The notes: a model not told the origin generated them from the sequence alone. A stretch of DNA of 38,509 nucleotides from Actinomycetes bacterium (GCA_025964575.1 JAOPYO010000459.1:1-38509); one strand, 5' to 3'; shown: positions 8,107-15,895, counted from the stretch's first letter. Made by a program: numbers and translations.

Positions 8107-9694
8107 CTTGCGGCCTCCTGTCGGCGACGCCGATACATTCACGAGTGATCAATTCCTTGTCGACCTCGTCGCCGATGAGGGTCCGCACCAGCCGCCCCCG
8201 GCGGAAGATCAGCACGCGGTGGCATACCTCGGCCAGCTCCGCGTGGTCGGCGCTGCAGTACATGACCGCGCCGCCGGCCTTGCAGAGCTTTCTGAGCTGC
8301 TCCACGATCTGGTGACGGGCTCCCACGTCGACGCCTTGGGTAGGCTCGTCGAGCAGGAGCAGCCGAGGCTCGCGCAGCAGCCACTTGGCCACGAGCGCCT
8401 TCTGCTGGTTGCCGCCACTGAGCCGCCCGTACTGCGCACGAGCGTCACGTGGCTTGACATCGAAGGTCTCCGTCTGAACCGCCGCGGCTTCCGTGATCCG
8501 GCGAGTGGACAGCCGCATTCCGGTGCGGCACTTGTCCAGGGACAGCATCATGATGTTGTCCGCCACGGGCAGAGTCAGGATTCCACCGTCGCGTGGACGG
8601 TTCGAGGGGATGAGGGCCAAGCCGAAGTCGATCGCCTTGGCCGGCCGTACACCAGCCAGCCGCAGCGTCTTCCCGTCGATGACGACGCGCCCCTCGACGT
8701 CGGCGGACGCCCCGCCGAACAGGAGGTAGGGCAGCTCGTTGAAACCGGAGCCCAGCAGACCCGTCACGCCGAGGATCTCTCCCGAGTGGATCTCGAAGCT
8801 CACATCCTCCAGGGGTGTGGCTCCCCCGGACACGGACTCCACGCGCGCCACAACCGAGGTGTCGCTAGAGCGCGATGACCGCCGGACAGTCGGCAGTTCC
8901 GCCCTGCCGATGATCAGTTGAACCAGCTCGTCGTGCGTCGTGGCCGACGTCGCCTTGTTGCCGACGACCTTGCCATCCCGCAGCACCGTCACGACGTCCG
9001 TGTTCTCCAGCACCTCGTCGAGGTCGTGCGATACGAACAGGACACCCGCGCCGAGCGCGGCGACCCGGTGGACCAAGGCGAACAGACGCTCCCGACCGGC
9101 CTCGGACAAGAACACCGTCGGCTCGTCCAGCACCAGCAGGCCGGAACTCTGCCTGCCCGGTCCGGCACCGGCGAGGCCGAGATCCGAGGCCGCGCGTGCG
9201 ACGGCGATCAGAGCCCGCTCCCCCTGGCTGAGTTCCGCGACGGTCGCGTCGGGATCCACATCGACGCCCAGCGCGGCCAGATCGGCACGGACGCGATCGT
9301 GCTCGTCCTTCCAGCGGATCCGGCCGCCGCGCGTCGACCAGTCCAGAATCCGCATGTTCTCGAAGACGGTCAGACTCGGAACCAGTGCCAGATCTTGGTG
9401 CACGAACGCGATACCCAGCTCGCGGAAGCGGCCCGGGACCAGCGGGAGCTCGACCGGCTTGCCGTCGAACTCCATGACCGACCCCGGCTCCGGGGCGTGG
9501 TAACCGGCGAGCGTCTTGATCAAGGTGCTCTTGCCGGACCCGTTGTGGCCCAGCAGGGCGTGTACCTCACCGGCTTGAACGCACAGGTCGACCGAGTCGA
9601 GTGCGGCGATACCGGCGAATTTCTTGGTCAGGCCGCGCAGTCGCAGGACATCCCGCGCGGGCGGGGGCTCCCCGCTCGTCTCCGATCCACTCAC
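8099..9694 (-). CDS. ABC importer ATPase, RbsA type (two nucleotide-binding domains)
   Basis: About 531 residues hold two ATPase domains. The first has Walker A GHNGSGKST near residue 50, signature LSQGE near 155 and Walker B LLVLDEPT near 190. The second has the degenerate Walker A GLLGSGFNE usual for RbsA-type proteins, then LSGGNQQKALVAKWL near 425 and LLLLDEPTQGVDVGA. The chosen GTG at 9694 overlaps the lipoprotein stop as GTGA; a GTG at 9709 would add five residues. It powers the RbsC-type permease. Import of a ribose-sized ring compound is plausible, but the substrate cannot be read. Confidence 0.9.
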   Translation of the reverse strand: MSGSETSGEPPPARDVLRLRGLTKKFAGIAALDSVDLCVQAGEVHALLGHNGSGKSTLIKTLAGYHAPEPGSVMEFDGKPVELPLVPGRFRELGIAFVHQDLALVPSLTVFENMRILDWSTRGGRIRWKDEHDRVRADLAALGVDVDPDATVAELSQGERALIAVARAASDLGLAGAGPGRQSSGLLVLDEPTVFLSEAGRERLFALVHRVAALGAGVLFVSHDLDEVLENTDVVTVLRDGKVVGNKATSATTHDELVQLIIGRAELPTVRRSSRSSDTSVVARVESVSGGATPLEDVSFEIHSGEILGVTGLLGSGFNELPYLLFGGASADVEGRVVIDGKTLRLAGVRPAKAIDFGLALIPSNRPRDGGILTLPVADNIMMLSLDKCRTGMRLSTRRITEAAAVQTETFDVKPRDARAQYGRLSGGNQQKALVAKWLLREPRLLLLDEPTQGVDVGARHQIVEQLRKLCKAGGAVMYCSADHAELAEVCHRVLIFRRGRLVRTLIGDEVDKELITRECIGVADRRPQGE

Positions 9695-10848
9695 CGGCTC
9701 AGGCCCCACAGCGCCTTGTAGCCGTTGACGTAGGCGTTGCCGTAGCCGCTGTTGACCGCCGGCGGGTGACCCGTCTCGCCCACGTTGGCGGCAGTGAACA
9801 CCCGAACCGGGACCTTCTCATCGGACACCGGCGCATTGCCGGTCATGACCCGCAGCGTCTGGTCAGCCAGTGCGTAGCCGAGCCAGGAGTAGCTCTCGCC
9901 CACGTCCATGGTCACGGCATTGCCCTGCTGCATATCCTGCAAGGCGAAAGGGTCCGCGTTGTAGGTCGAGATGTGGACCTTGCCGGCCTTGCCGGACGCC
10001 GTGATGGCGGGCTTGATGTACTGCACCATGCCGTCCCACACCGGCAGCACGTATGTGGCGTCCGGGTTCGAGGTGAGTGCGGAGGAGACAGCCGTCTGCA
10101 TGCGCGTCGACCAGTCGTTGAACGGCACGTTGACGTTCACCAGATGGCACTTCGGGCAGTCCTTGCTCATTTCGGCACGGATTCCGATCGCGACGTCGGT
10201 CGAGGACAGCGAGTCCGGCGACTGCACCATCACGAAAGTGCCCTTGCCGCCGGTCTGCTTGAGCGCCCAGGCCGCCTCCAGCCGGCCGGCCAGGTTGTAC
10301 GGGGCTCCGACGATGCCGGCGAGGTTCTGGTATCCCGAGTAATTGGTGTGGGCGGTGTCCAGGAAATGGTCGACGATGACCGGGATGCCGGCGGCCTTCG
10401 CCTGCGCGATCTGCGGCCCGACGACGGCGGGGTCGACGTCGATCAGGTCGATCGCGGCGACGTGCTGGGAGATGGCGGTGTTCATCCCGGCCACCCACTG
10501 CGAAACCTGGCCGGTGGCGGAGTAATAGACGGTCTTGATCCCGAAGTTCTGCAACGCCGCGGTGACGTTCTTGCCGACGTAGGTGTTGAACGGCACGGAG
10601 GCCGACACCGGGATGACGAACACGGTCTTGCCGCGCGCCTTGGAAGGGTCGAACGCCGGTCCGGGCGCCGAGAACGCCGGTGCGGCCGTGTACTGGTCGA
10701 TGAGCGCTCCGGCCGCGGTGGCGACACTGTTGTTCGCGCCGGCGCTCGAAGCAGCCGAGTTGCTGGTGCTGCTGCAACTCGCCGTCAGCAGAGCGGCTGT
10801 TGCGGCGAGGGCGAGTGCGGCGGTTGACGCCACCCGTCGTCTTCTCAT
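9691..10848 (-). CDS. substrate-binding lipoprotein of the RbsBAC-type importer
   Basis: The 385-residue protein starts with an Arg-rich signal peptide and the lipobox LTASC near residue 25, so it is a membrane-anchored lipoprotein. A Ser/Ala/Asn linker leads into a type I periplasmic-binding fold (Peripla_BP_4): KTVFVIPVSASVPFN is strand 1 and AIDLIDVDPAVVGPQIAQAKAAGIPVIVDH the typical sugar-binding repeat. A Cys pair (DCPKC) near residue 235 is unusual and may form a disulfide. The ATG has AAGGA 8 nt upstream. It is the first gene of the transporter triplet, separated by 88 nt from the half-length PrpD gene. Confidence 0.9.
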   Translation of the reverse strand: MRRRRVASTAALALAATAALLTASCSSTSNSAASSAGANNSVATAAGALIDQYTAAPAFSAPGPAFDPSKARGKTVFVIPVSASVPFNTYVGKNVTAALQNFGIKTVYYSATGQVSQWVAGMNTAISQHVAAIDLIDVDPAVVGPQIAQAKAAGIPVIVDHFLDTAHTNYSGYQNLAGIVGAPYNLAGRLEAAWALKQTGGKGTFVMVQSPDSLSSTDVAIGIRAEMSKDCPKCHLVNVNVPFNDWSTRMQTAVSSALTSNPDATYVLPVWDGMVQYIKPAITASGKAGKVHISTYNADPFALQDMQQGNAVTMDVGESYSWLGYALADQTLRVMTGNAPVSDEKVPVRVFTAANVGETGHPPAVNSGYGNAYVNGYKALWGLSR

Positions 10849-10936
10849 GGAAACTGTCCTTCCGGGCTGATGAGATATGTGGCTGCCGAGGTGTCAGCCC
10901 CGATGGGCCGGGGATCAGCTCCGTTGCTGTGAGACC

Positions 10937-11881
10937 TCACGGTCTCTCCGTTCCAGGGTCGGCTCCCTGAACGGACTCCGATTCGATGCGCCGTAGATAG
11001 CGCAGGAATAGGTCGCCTTCGATCGGTTTCTCGTCACGGAGCACGCGATGTGCCCGCTCGGTCGCGGTACCGTCCATGGCCAGCGGGGCCAGAAGCCAGT
11101 CTTCGCCAAGGCCGGTAATGATCTCGTCCGCGTCTGCCGCGTCGTCCGAACCAGTGATCAACCGGAGGAGCCCGCGGTCACCTTCGATCGGACGCTCAGG
11201 CCCCATCCAGCCGGTCATTGAAAGCAGTCCGGCTTCCAAGCCGTCACGGGCGGCTCTGCCCGTGAGCAGTGCGGCGCCGGTCGACGGGGCCAGATATGCC
11301 AGACCTGCCGCCTGGGTCGCGCCCAGCCCGATGGCCTGGCGGAACTCATCCGCACCGCCACCGAGTGTATTCACGACCGCTACCGCCGCGGCGATACGAC
11401 CGGTCAGGCCCCGCACGGACCACCCGGAGGTGGGCCTGCGTCGCGCGATGGCCCGGGCGATCCGCAGGCCCGTCTCCGCGCCGACGGCCACGCCTTCCAG
11501 TAGCGGCCGGCCAGTCGCCGTCTCCATCTCGGCGGCGGCGAGGACACCGGAAACAACCTCCGGACCTGGTAGGCCGGGCGCCACTGCGCCTCCCAGCACC
11601 ATGCAGGCCGCGTTGAAGGTGACCGCCGCCGACGGTGACAAGCGGCCGAGGGCGCCGAGAACGGCACCCTCGGCCCCAAGCGGCGGGAGCATCTCGTCGA
11701 ATGCGGCAAGGAACTCATGCAGCGCCCGCGCGTCGGCCGTGGCAGCGGCGCTGAAGCCTGAAGCGAGGCAGACACCTACCAGCTCACGGGCGCTGGTGAC
11801 GACATCCTCCGGCAGTTCGGACAGGCGCGTCTGGGCCGCGAAGTCGGCGATGCGAGTCGTGACCGCTGAGTTGGCTGTCAT
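10937..11881 (-). CDS. half-length MmgE/PrpD-like protein without the usual catalytic signatures
   Basis: This 314-residue protein keeps the overall run of the helical PrpD domain, for example RIADFAAQTRLSELPEDVVTSARELVGVCLASG at the start and QAIGLGATQAAGL near 205. It lacks the whole C-terminal domain (family about 450 residues). Where paralogues have DFDDTH it reads VAPGLPGPEV, and where they have GTMTKxxHxGKAA it reads APSTGAALLTGRAA. The start is ATG 11881, which overlaps the stop of the next PrpD gene by 4 nt. The longer open frame to 12733 is only an Arg/Pro-rich shadow of that gene. Third-position GC is normal, so it is not an obvious pseudogene. It is probably a non-catalytic partner. 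Confidence 0.75.
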   Translation of the reverse strand: MTANSAVTTRIADFAAQTRLSELPEDVVTSARELVGVCLASGFSAAATADARALHEFLAAFDEMLPPLGAEGAVLGALGRLSPSAAVTFNAACMVLGGAVAPGLPGPEVVSGVLAAAEMETATGRPLLEGVAVGAETGLRIARAIARRRPTSGWSVRGLTGRIAAAVAVVNTLGGGADEFRQAIGLGATQAAGLAYLAPSTGAALLTGRAARDGLEAGLLSMTGWMGPERPIEGDRGLLRLITGSDDAADADEIITGLGEDWLLAPLAMDGTATERAHRVLRDEKPIEGDLFLRYLRRIESESVQGADPGTERP

Positions 11882-13233
11882 GACGCCTGAGCCAACCCAG
11901 ACGGGACCATCAGCCGGAGCAGATCGCTCGTGGTCGCATCGTGCTCGAGCCTGTCGATCACCTCGCGCAGCCGATCCGCGGTGCCTGGCAGGACCGGCTC
12001 GACCAACTCCGTGAACTTCTCCACGACCGCCTCGGTCGGCATGGGACGACGGGGGCTTCCGATGACTGGAGCGACAACACGTTCCACCGGCTCCCGGCCG
12101 GTGCGCTCGATGCGCAGGGCTGCGTTGAACTCGGAGATGTCGTTGTCGACGACCATCTCGACGCGTCTGCGCAACCGGGCGATCGCCGGGTCCGCGATGC
12201 TCTCCGCGTCGAACTGTCGCAGACCCGCGCGGCCCGTGATCAGCGCCGCCGCGACCGCATGGGGCACGCTCAGCCGGGCGTTCAGCTCGGAGGAGGGCTC
12301 GGGAATCCCCGTCAACCGCGCTGCCAGCGGTGAACAGGTCACCACGACACGCTCGACGGAATCGATGTCCTCGCGGACCGCAGCACTCGCCTGGATCGCC
12401 GCTTCGACCGCCGGATGGGCGACGATCCCGCATGGGAACGGCTTGACCAGGTTGTCGGGTAGCAGCCAGGTTTCCCCTATATCTACTGCCACCGGCCGAG
12501 GCGCGTATCCGGTCGCCATGCTGGCGAGCAGCTGCTCGATCGCGTCGCCCCGCGACGGGGGCCGCATGCCATGCTGCGCCGCGCAAGCCGCGAAGATCGC
12601 GTTGGCCGCCGCCTTGCCGGCGTGGAAAGACTTGTTCATGGTGCCGAGGCCCTCCTGGTGGCCCAGGACGAGGTTCGCGCCGAAACCGAGTGCGTTGGCG
12701 GTGGCGTCCTCGCCGAGGCCGAGAAGCACACATGCAGCCGCCGTTGCTCCCACCACGCCGAACACCCCCGTGCTGTGCCAGCCCGCGAGGTACTGCTCGG
12801 GAGAGACCGCCAGCCCGACCCGGAACTGGATCTCATAACCGACTGCCATCGCGTCAAGGAATCGGCGGCCTGAGATCTCCTGCCTCTGGGCGAGCGTCAG
12901 ACACGTGGCGACCAGTGTCGGCCCGGCGTGGATGTAGGTCACGGGATGGGTGTCGTCGAAGTCGTCGACGTGGCCGGCGGCGCCGGTCGCGAGAGCGCAC
13001 CAGTGGATGTCCAGTGGCTCGGTTCGCCCCGGAACGGTGTAGTGGGACCTCGCCCCGCATCGACGGCCGGTCCGCACGATCCGGTCCACGACGGGCCGAC
13101 GGTTACCCGCGATGACGGTGCCGAGCGCGTTCATGAGGAAGACGCGCGCGGAGTCGCGCGCCACTGCGGGGACTTTGCCTTCGCCCAGCTCAGCCACGCG
13201 TTCCGCGAGTCTTGCGGTGACATCCTCACCCAT
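11878..13233 (-). CDS. MmgE/PrpD family protein (full length, copy 3; first gene of the run)
   Basis: The 451-residue copy has all family blocks: HVDDFDDTHPVTYIHAG near residue 100, WHSTGVFGVVGATAAAC near 170, GTMNKSFHAGKAAANA near 195 and KPFPCGIVAHPAVEAA near 260. The start is set at ATG 13233 because GGGAGG lies 4 nt upstream and the predicted transcription start is near 13250. The open frame has earlier ATGs at 13254 and 13287, but these fall at or upstream of the predicted promoter -10. As the first gene after the promoter and coupled to the half-length paralogue, it may pair with it. Substrate unknown. Confidence 0.87.
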   Translation of the reverse strand: MGEDVTARLAERVAELGEGKVPAVARDSARVFLMNALGTVIAGNRRPVVDRIVRTGRRCGARSHYTVPGRTEPLDIHWCALATGAAGHVDDFDDTHPVTYIHAGPTLVATCLTLAQRQEISGRRFLDAMAVGYEIQFRVGLAVSPEQYLAGWHSTGVFGVVGATAAACVLLGLGEDATANALGFGANLVLGHQEGLGTMNKSFHAGKAAANAIFAACAAQHGMRPPSRGDAIEQLLASMATGYAPRPVAVDIGETWLLPDNLVKPFPCGIVAHPAVEAAIQASAAVREDIDSVERVVVTCSPLAARLTGIPEPSSELNARLSVPHAVAAALITGRAGLRQFDAESIADPAIARLRRRVEMVVDNDISEFNAALRIERTGREPVERVVAPVIGSPRRPMPTEAVVEKFTELVEPVLPGTADRLREVIDRLEHDATTSDLLRLMVPSGLAQAS

Positions 13234-13249
13234 CCGGCCTCCCAAAAAT

Positions 13250-13287
13250 TTCATGTATCGTATCTGATTGTTGGGTGACCTGGTCAA
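13250..13287 (-). promoter_or_regulatory. predicted promoter and operator of the catabolic gene run
   Basis: On the minus strand TTGACC (13282-13287) is followed after 17 nt by GATACG, or after 19 nt by TACGAT (13257-13262); either could be the -10. An inverted repeat TGACC-T-GGTCA (13276-13286) overlaps the -35, in the position of a repressor site. The natural candidate binder is the FCD-type GntR regulator encoded divergently at 14217. Confidence 0.5.
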
Positions 13288-13329
13288 GGGTCAGCCCGAA
13301 TCACGACCGGACGGCACACCGAGCACCTC

Positions 13330-13361
13330 GGGCCATCGGGCCATCGGGCCATCGGGCCATC
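13330..13361. repeat. four tandem copies of GGGCCATC
   Basis: An 8-base unit is repeated four times without change in the divergent intergenic region. It looks like a slippage-prone microsatellite. It is not a CRISPR because there are no spacers. Confidence 0.9.
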
Positions 13362-13379
13362 GGCAGAGCGGAGAACCAG

Positions 13380-13421
13380 TGAGCGACGGGCGCTGTGGTT
13401 TCCCACAGCGCCCGTCGCTCA
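13380..13421. terminator. 19-bp perfect hairpin in the divergent intergenic region
   Basis: Bases 13380-13398 are exactly complementary to 13403-13421, leaving a TTTC loop. The stem is very GC-rich, with no T-run on either side. It lies 83 nt before the hydrolase start and about 93 nt behind the minus-strand -35. It could insulate the two divergent units, attenuate the rightward transcript, or bind a regulator. The category is a best guess. Confidence 0.5.
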
Positions 13422-13503
13422 GAGGCGAACCGGCCTCGGGGTACGACCGTGCATCATGTAAAGCCCTGGCAAAATCCGGCCAGCAAGCCAACGGAGGCAA
13501 TTG

Positions 13504-14193
13504 GTGACCTCACCAGCGTCAAGCGTCTTGGGGACGCTCGATCGCAAAGTCGATCCGCGACACTGCGCTCTGCTCGTGATCGACATGCAGAACGACTTTC
13601 TGCACGAGGACGGGAAGGCCCGGCGCGAGGGTTCCCGCGACCTCGGCCCGATGATGGAAATGGTTCCGCGACAGGCTCGCCTGATCGAAGCCGCCCGTGC
13701 CGCGGGCGTCCCCGTCATCTTCGTCCTGCAGACGACACTGCCGGATCAAGCCAGTTCCTCCGACGTCTGGATCGAAGCGCGTTCCCGCGCGCGATACTCA
13801 GGCCAGGACATGTGTATCGACGGCAGCTGGGGCCAGGACGTCATCAGCGAACTGAAACCGGCACCCGGCGACCACTTCGTCAAGAAATACCGCTACAGCG
13901 GCTTCGTCGGCACCAACCTCGACCTCTTGTTGCGAAGCCTCGAATGCCGGACCGTTGTCTGCGTCGGAACATCTACCAATGTCTGCGTCGAAGCGACCGC
14001 GTGGGATGCTTTCCACCACGAGTACTACGTCGTCTATGCCGCCGATGCGTGCGCGTCCTGGGACATGGCGCTGCATACCGGCACGCTGGCGACCGCCGCC
14101 AATCGATACGCGACGGTCGCCGAAGTCAGTGACCTGATCAGCTGCTGGCACGACTCGGGCAGCGCAATAGGAACCGAGTCGGCCACATCGTAA
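13504..14193 (+). CDS. isochorismatase-fold cysteine hydrolase
   Basis: The 229-residue product has the catalytic triad of the cysteine-hydrolase branch of this fold: Asp in ALLVIDMQNDF near residue 24, Lys in FVKKYRYSGF near 125 and Cys in GTSTNVCVEATAWDA near 160. Relatives include N-carbamoylsarcosine amidase, biuret hydrolase, RutB and nicotinamidase, all of which break C-N bonds with ammonia or carbamate release. GTG 13504 is chosen because GGAGG lies 6 nt upstream; the TTG one codon earlier is too close. It is divergent from the large gene run and runs into the GntR regulator gene. It is probably a late amidase step of the same route. Confidence 0.87.
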   Translation: MTSPASSVLGTLDRKVDPRHCALLVIDMQNDFLHEDGKARREGSRDLGPMMEMVPRQARLIEAARAAGVPVIFVLQTTLPDQASSSDVWIEARSRARYSGQDMCIDGSWGQDVISELKPAPGDHFVKKYRYSGFVGTNLDLLLRSLECRTVVCVGTSTNVCVEATAWDAFHHEYYVVYAADACASWDMALHTGTLATAANRYATVAEVSDLISCWHDSGSAIGTESATS

Positions 14194-14216
14194 TGAAGAC
14201 GGTGACGAGGACAGTG

Positions 14217-14900
14217 ATGACAAGCACTGGCAACGATGCCAGGCGCCAACAGCTCAGCGACGAGGCCGCCGCCTACGCCCGCGAGCTGATCATCTCCGGA
14301 GAGTTGCGGCCCGGCGAATTCATTCGGCTCGACCGCCTCGCTTCCGAGTTGGACATGAGCGTCACGCCCGTCCGGCAGGGACTCGTCACCCTCCGCGGCG
14401 AGGGGTTCGTACGGCTGGAGCCCCGGCGCGGCTTCGTCGTATCCGAGCTCCGCGAAGAGGACATTCTCGACATGTTCTCGGTCCAGTCTTTCGTCGCCGG
14501 TGAACTCGCGGCCTACGCCGCCCAGAACATCACCGCCGAGCAGACCACCCGCCTCGACAAGATCGTGTCCGAGATGGACGCCGCCGCCGAGTCCTCGAAC
14601 GTGAGTGGCGTCGAAGCGCTCGCCCACGAGTTCCACGAAGTGGTGACCCAGGCCGCAGGGCGTCCCAAGCTTGCCTGGATACTGCACGTCACGGGAAGAT
14701 ACGAACCACGGCGGGTCTACGCCGGCCTCGAAGGATGGGAACAGCTGTCCATCCAGGAACACCGGGCCATCTTCGACGCTCTCGAAACACATGACTGCGA
14801 CTCCGCCCGAGAGCTGATGCGCAGCCATGTCGAGCATCTCGGCCGACTCGTCGCACGCAACTTCCTGGTCACGAGCCAACGCGCCCGCGAGGAGAAATGA
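14217..14900 (+). CDS. GntR-family regulator with FCD domain
   Basis: The N-terminal winged helix (AAAYARELIISGELRPGEFIRLDRLASELDMSVTPVRQGL) shows the GntR pattern, with SVTPVRQ in the recognition helix. It is followed by an all-helical FCD ligand domain, whose metal-type residues include His in HEFHE near residue 140 and HVTGRYEPRRVY near 165. FCD regulators usually repress catabolic operons until a small acid or its metabolite binds. ATG 14217 has GAGG 6 nt upstream; an ATG at 14193 overlapping the hydrolase TAA (TAATG) would add 8 residues. It most likely controls both divergent units through the site near 13276-13286. Confidence 0.88.
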   Translation: MTSTGNDARRQQLSDEAAAYARELIISGELRPGEFIRLDRLASELDMSVTPVRQGLVTLRGEGFVRLEPRRGFVVSELREEDILDMFSVQSFVAGELAAYAAQNITAEQTTRLDKIVSEMDAAAESSNVSGVEALAHEFHEVVTQAAGRPKLAWILHVTGRYEPRRVYAGLEGWEQLSIQEHRAIFDALETHDCDSARELMRSHVEHLGRLVARNFLVTSQRAREEK

Positions 14901-14960
14901 CCCCGGGCGCAGGACCGCGTGAGGTAACTGGTCACGTCCGCAAGGTCGGGTGAACTGAAT

Positions 14961-15209
14961 TCAGGCCGGTGTCGGCAGCCATGGGTGGCCCTCGGCGAGT
15001 TGAGTGAGGGGGTCCAGGAAGTCGATGCCGTGTTGGGTGGCGGTGGCGAATACTCCGAGGTCGCATAGGGGTAGCCGAGTTACGGGCACCCACAGGCCGA
15101 CTCCGCCCGGGCCTGCACGATCGAGTTCAACGGCCGCAGAGCGATCCCACGAGCCTGCCGCCGTCGAGTCGACGGGGAGGGCGAAACCCGAGATCAGACC
15201 CTGTGACAC
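14961..15209 (-). pseudogene. transposase-like C-terminal fragment, possibly IS66 family
   Basis: An 82-codon frame ends with TATQHGIDFLDPLTQLAEGHPWLP. This resembles the end of IS66-type transposases (an A-x-K-H-G-x-x-x-L-D-A-L segment followed by a G-x-PW-x-P tail). The rest of the transposase, a complete IS end and a good start are absent. The N-terminal half of the frame is not recognisable and may be out of frame. It is read as an insertion-sequence scar between the GntR gene and the P450 operon. The 14901-15277 stretch holds nothing else I can name apart from the inverted repeat and promoter listed next. Confidence 0.35.
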
Positions 15210-15218
15210 CAGTTTTCG

Positions 15219-15240
15219 GCATGCGCTGGCTCACGCATGC
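15219..15240. repeat. inverted repeat GCATGCG-N8-CGCATGC
   Basis: Two perfect 7-base arms flank CTGGCTCA, ending 2 nt before the -35 of the TetR promoter. It is a candidate operator for the TetR regulator or the residue of a mobile-element end. Confidence 0.55.
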
Positions 15241-15242
15241 TC

Positions 15243-15278
15243 TTGACTAATCAAATGAACGCTTTTTTAATTTGGACA
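15243..15278 (+). promoter_or_regulatory. strong predicted promoter of the TetR-ferredoxin-P450 operon
   Basis: TTGACT (15243-15248) and TTTAAT (15266-15271) are separated by exactly 17 nt. The expected start of transcription, 6-7 nt further on, falls on the ATG at 15278, so the mRNA is probably leaderless. TTGACTAATCAA (15243-15254) is a near-palindrome (10 of 12 positions symmetric) over the -35 and could be the TetR operator. The AT-richness stands out against the surrounding DNA. Confidence 0.65.
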
Positions 15279-15895
15279 TGGGTCGCATCGCCGGCGTCAC
15301 CGCTGCCGAAACCCGCGCACGGCTGCTGCGCGCGGCCGCCGACGTCTTCGCCGAGCGCGGGTACGACGGCACGCGCGTGGCCGATATCGCCGCAGCCGCG
15401 GGCGTGAGCAATGGCGCGCTGTACGCGCACTTCGGCTCGAAGGCGGAACTGCTCGTGGCCGCGCTGCGCGCGCACGGGCGGCGAGTGCTCGCCGACCTGT
15501 TGGCCGCCGATCCCGACCGGTCGATCACGGATTTGCTTCTCCTCGTCGGCCGGTGGCTTCCCCGGCGTCGTGACGCCCGCGGCTTCCTCGTCGTGGAGGC
15601 GCTGGTCGCGGCCCGTCGCGACGAGGACGTCGCGTGGCCGATGCGCGACTACATGGGCGAACGCGCCGGCTGGCTCGCCGGGCTCGTGCGCGTCGCCCAA
15701 ACCGGTGGCGAGCTGGACCCCGCGCTGTCACCGAACGCGCTTGCTCATTTCTGTCTGCTGCTGGCGATGGGCAGCGCGCTGGTCACACCGGACCTACATG
15801 CGGTCGACGATAAGGAATGGGCTGCGTTGCTCGCCCGCGTCGCAACCGCCCTGGCCCCAACCGACTTCACGGCACAGACGGGAGAAACGCAGTGA
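15278..15895 (+). CDS. TetR-family regulator
   Basis: The 205-residue product opens with a TetR helix-turn-helix: TRARLLRAAADVFAERGYDGTRVADIAAAAGVSNGALYAHFGSKAELL, with recognition helix GVSNGALYAHF. The C-terminal ligand domain is poorly conserved, as usual. The start at ATG 15278 coincides with the predicted transcription start, so no ribosome binding site is present. The stop overlaps the ferredoxin GTG (GTGA). It is encoded in the same operon as the ferredoxin and P450 and most likely represses its own promoter, responding to a hydrophobic P450 substrate. Confidence 0.88.
   Translation: MGRIAGVTAAETRARLLRAAADVFAERGYDGTRVADIAAAAGVSNGALYAHFGSKAELLVAALRAHGRRVLADLLAADPDRSITDLLLLVGRWLPRRRDARGFLVVEALVAARRDEDVAWPMRDYMGERAGWLAGLVRVAQTGGELDPALSPNALAHFCLLLAMGSALVTPDLHAVDDKEWAALLARVATALAPTDFTAQTGETQ

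Noticed and set aside
10937-12733. 598-codon fusion of an unknown domain to the half-length PrpD protein
   Set aside because: The first ~284 residues are a shadow of the overlapping full-length PrpD gene (Arg/Gly-rich, no motifs). The real start at 11881 overlaps that gene by ATGA.
13330-13361. CRISPR-like repeat
   Set aside because: The 8-base units are directly abutting, with no spacers and no cas genes in the window.
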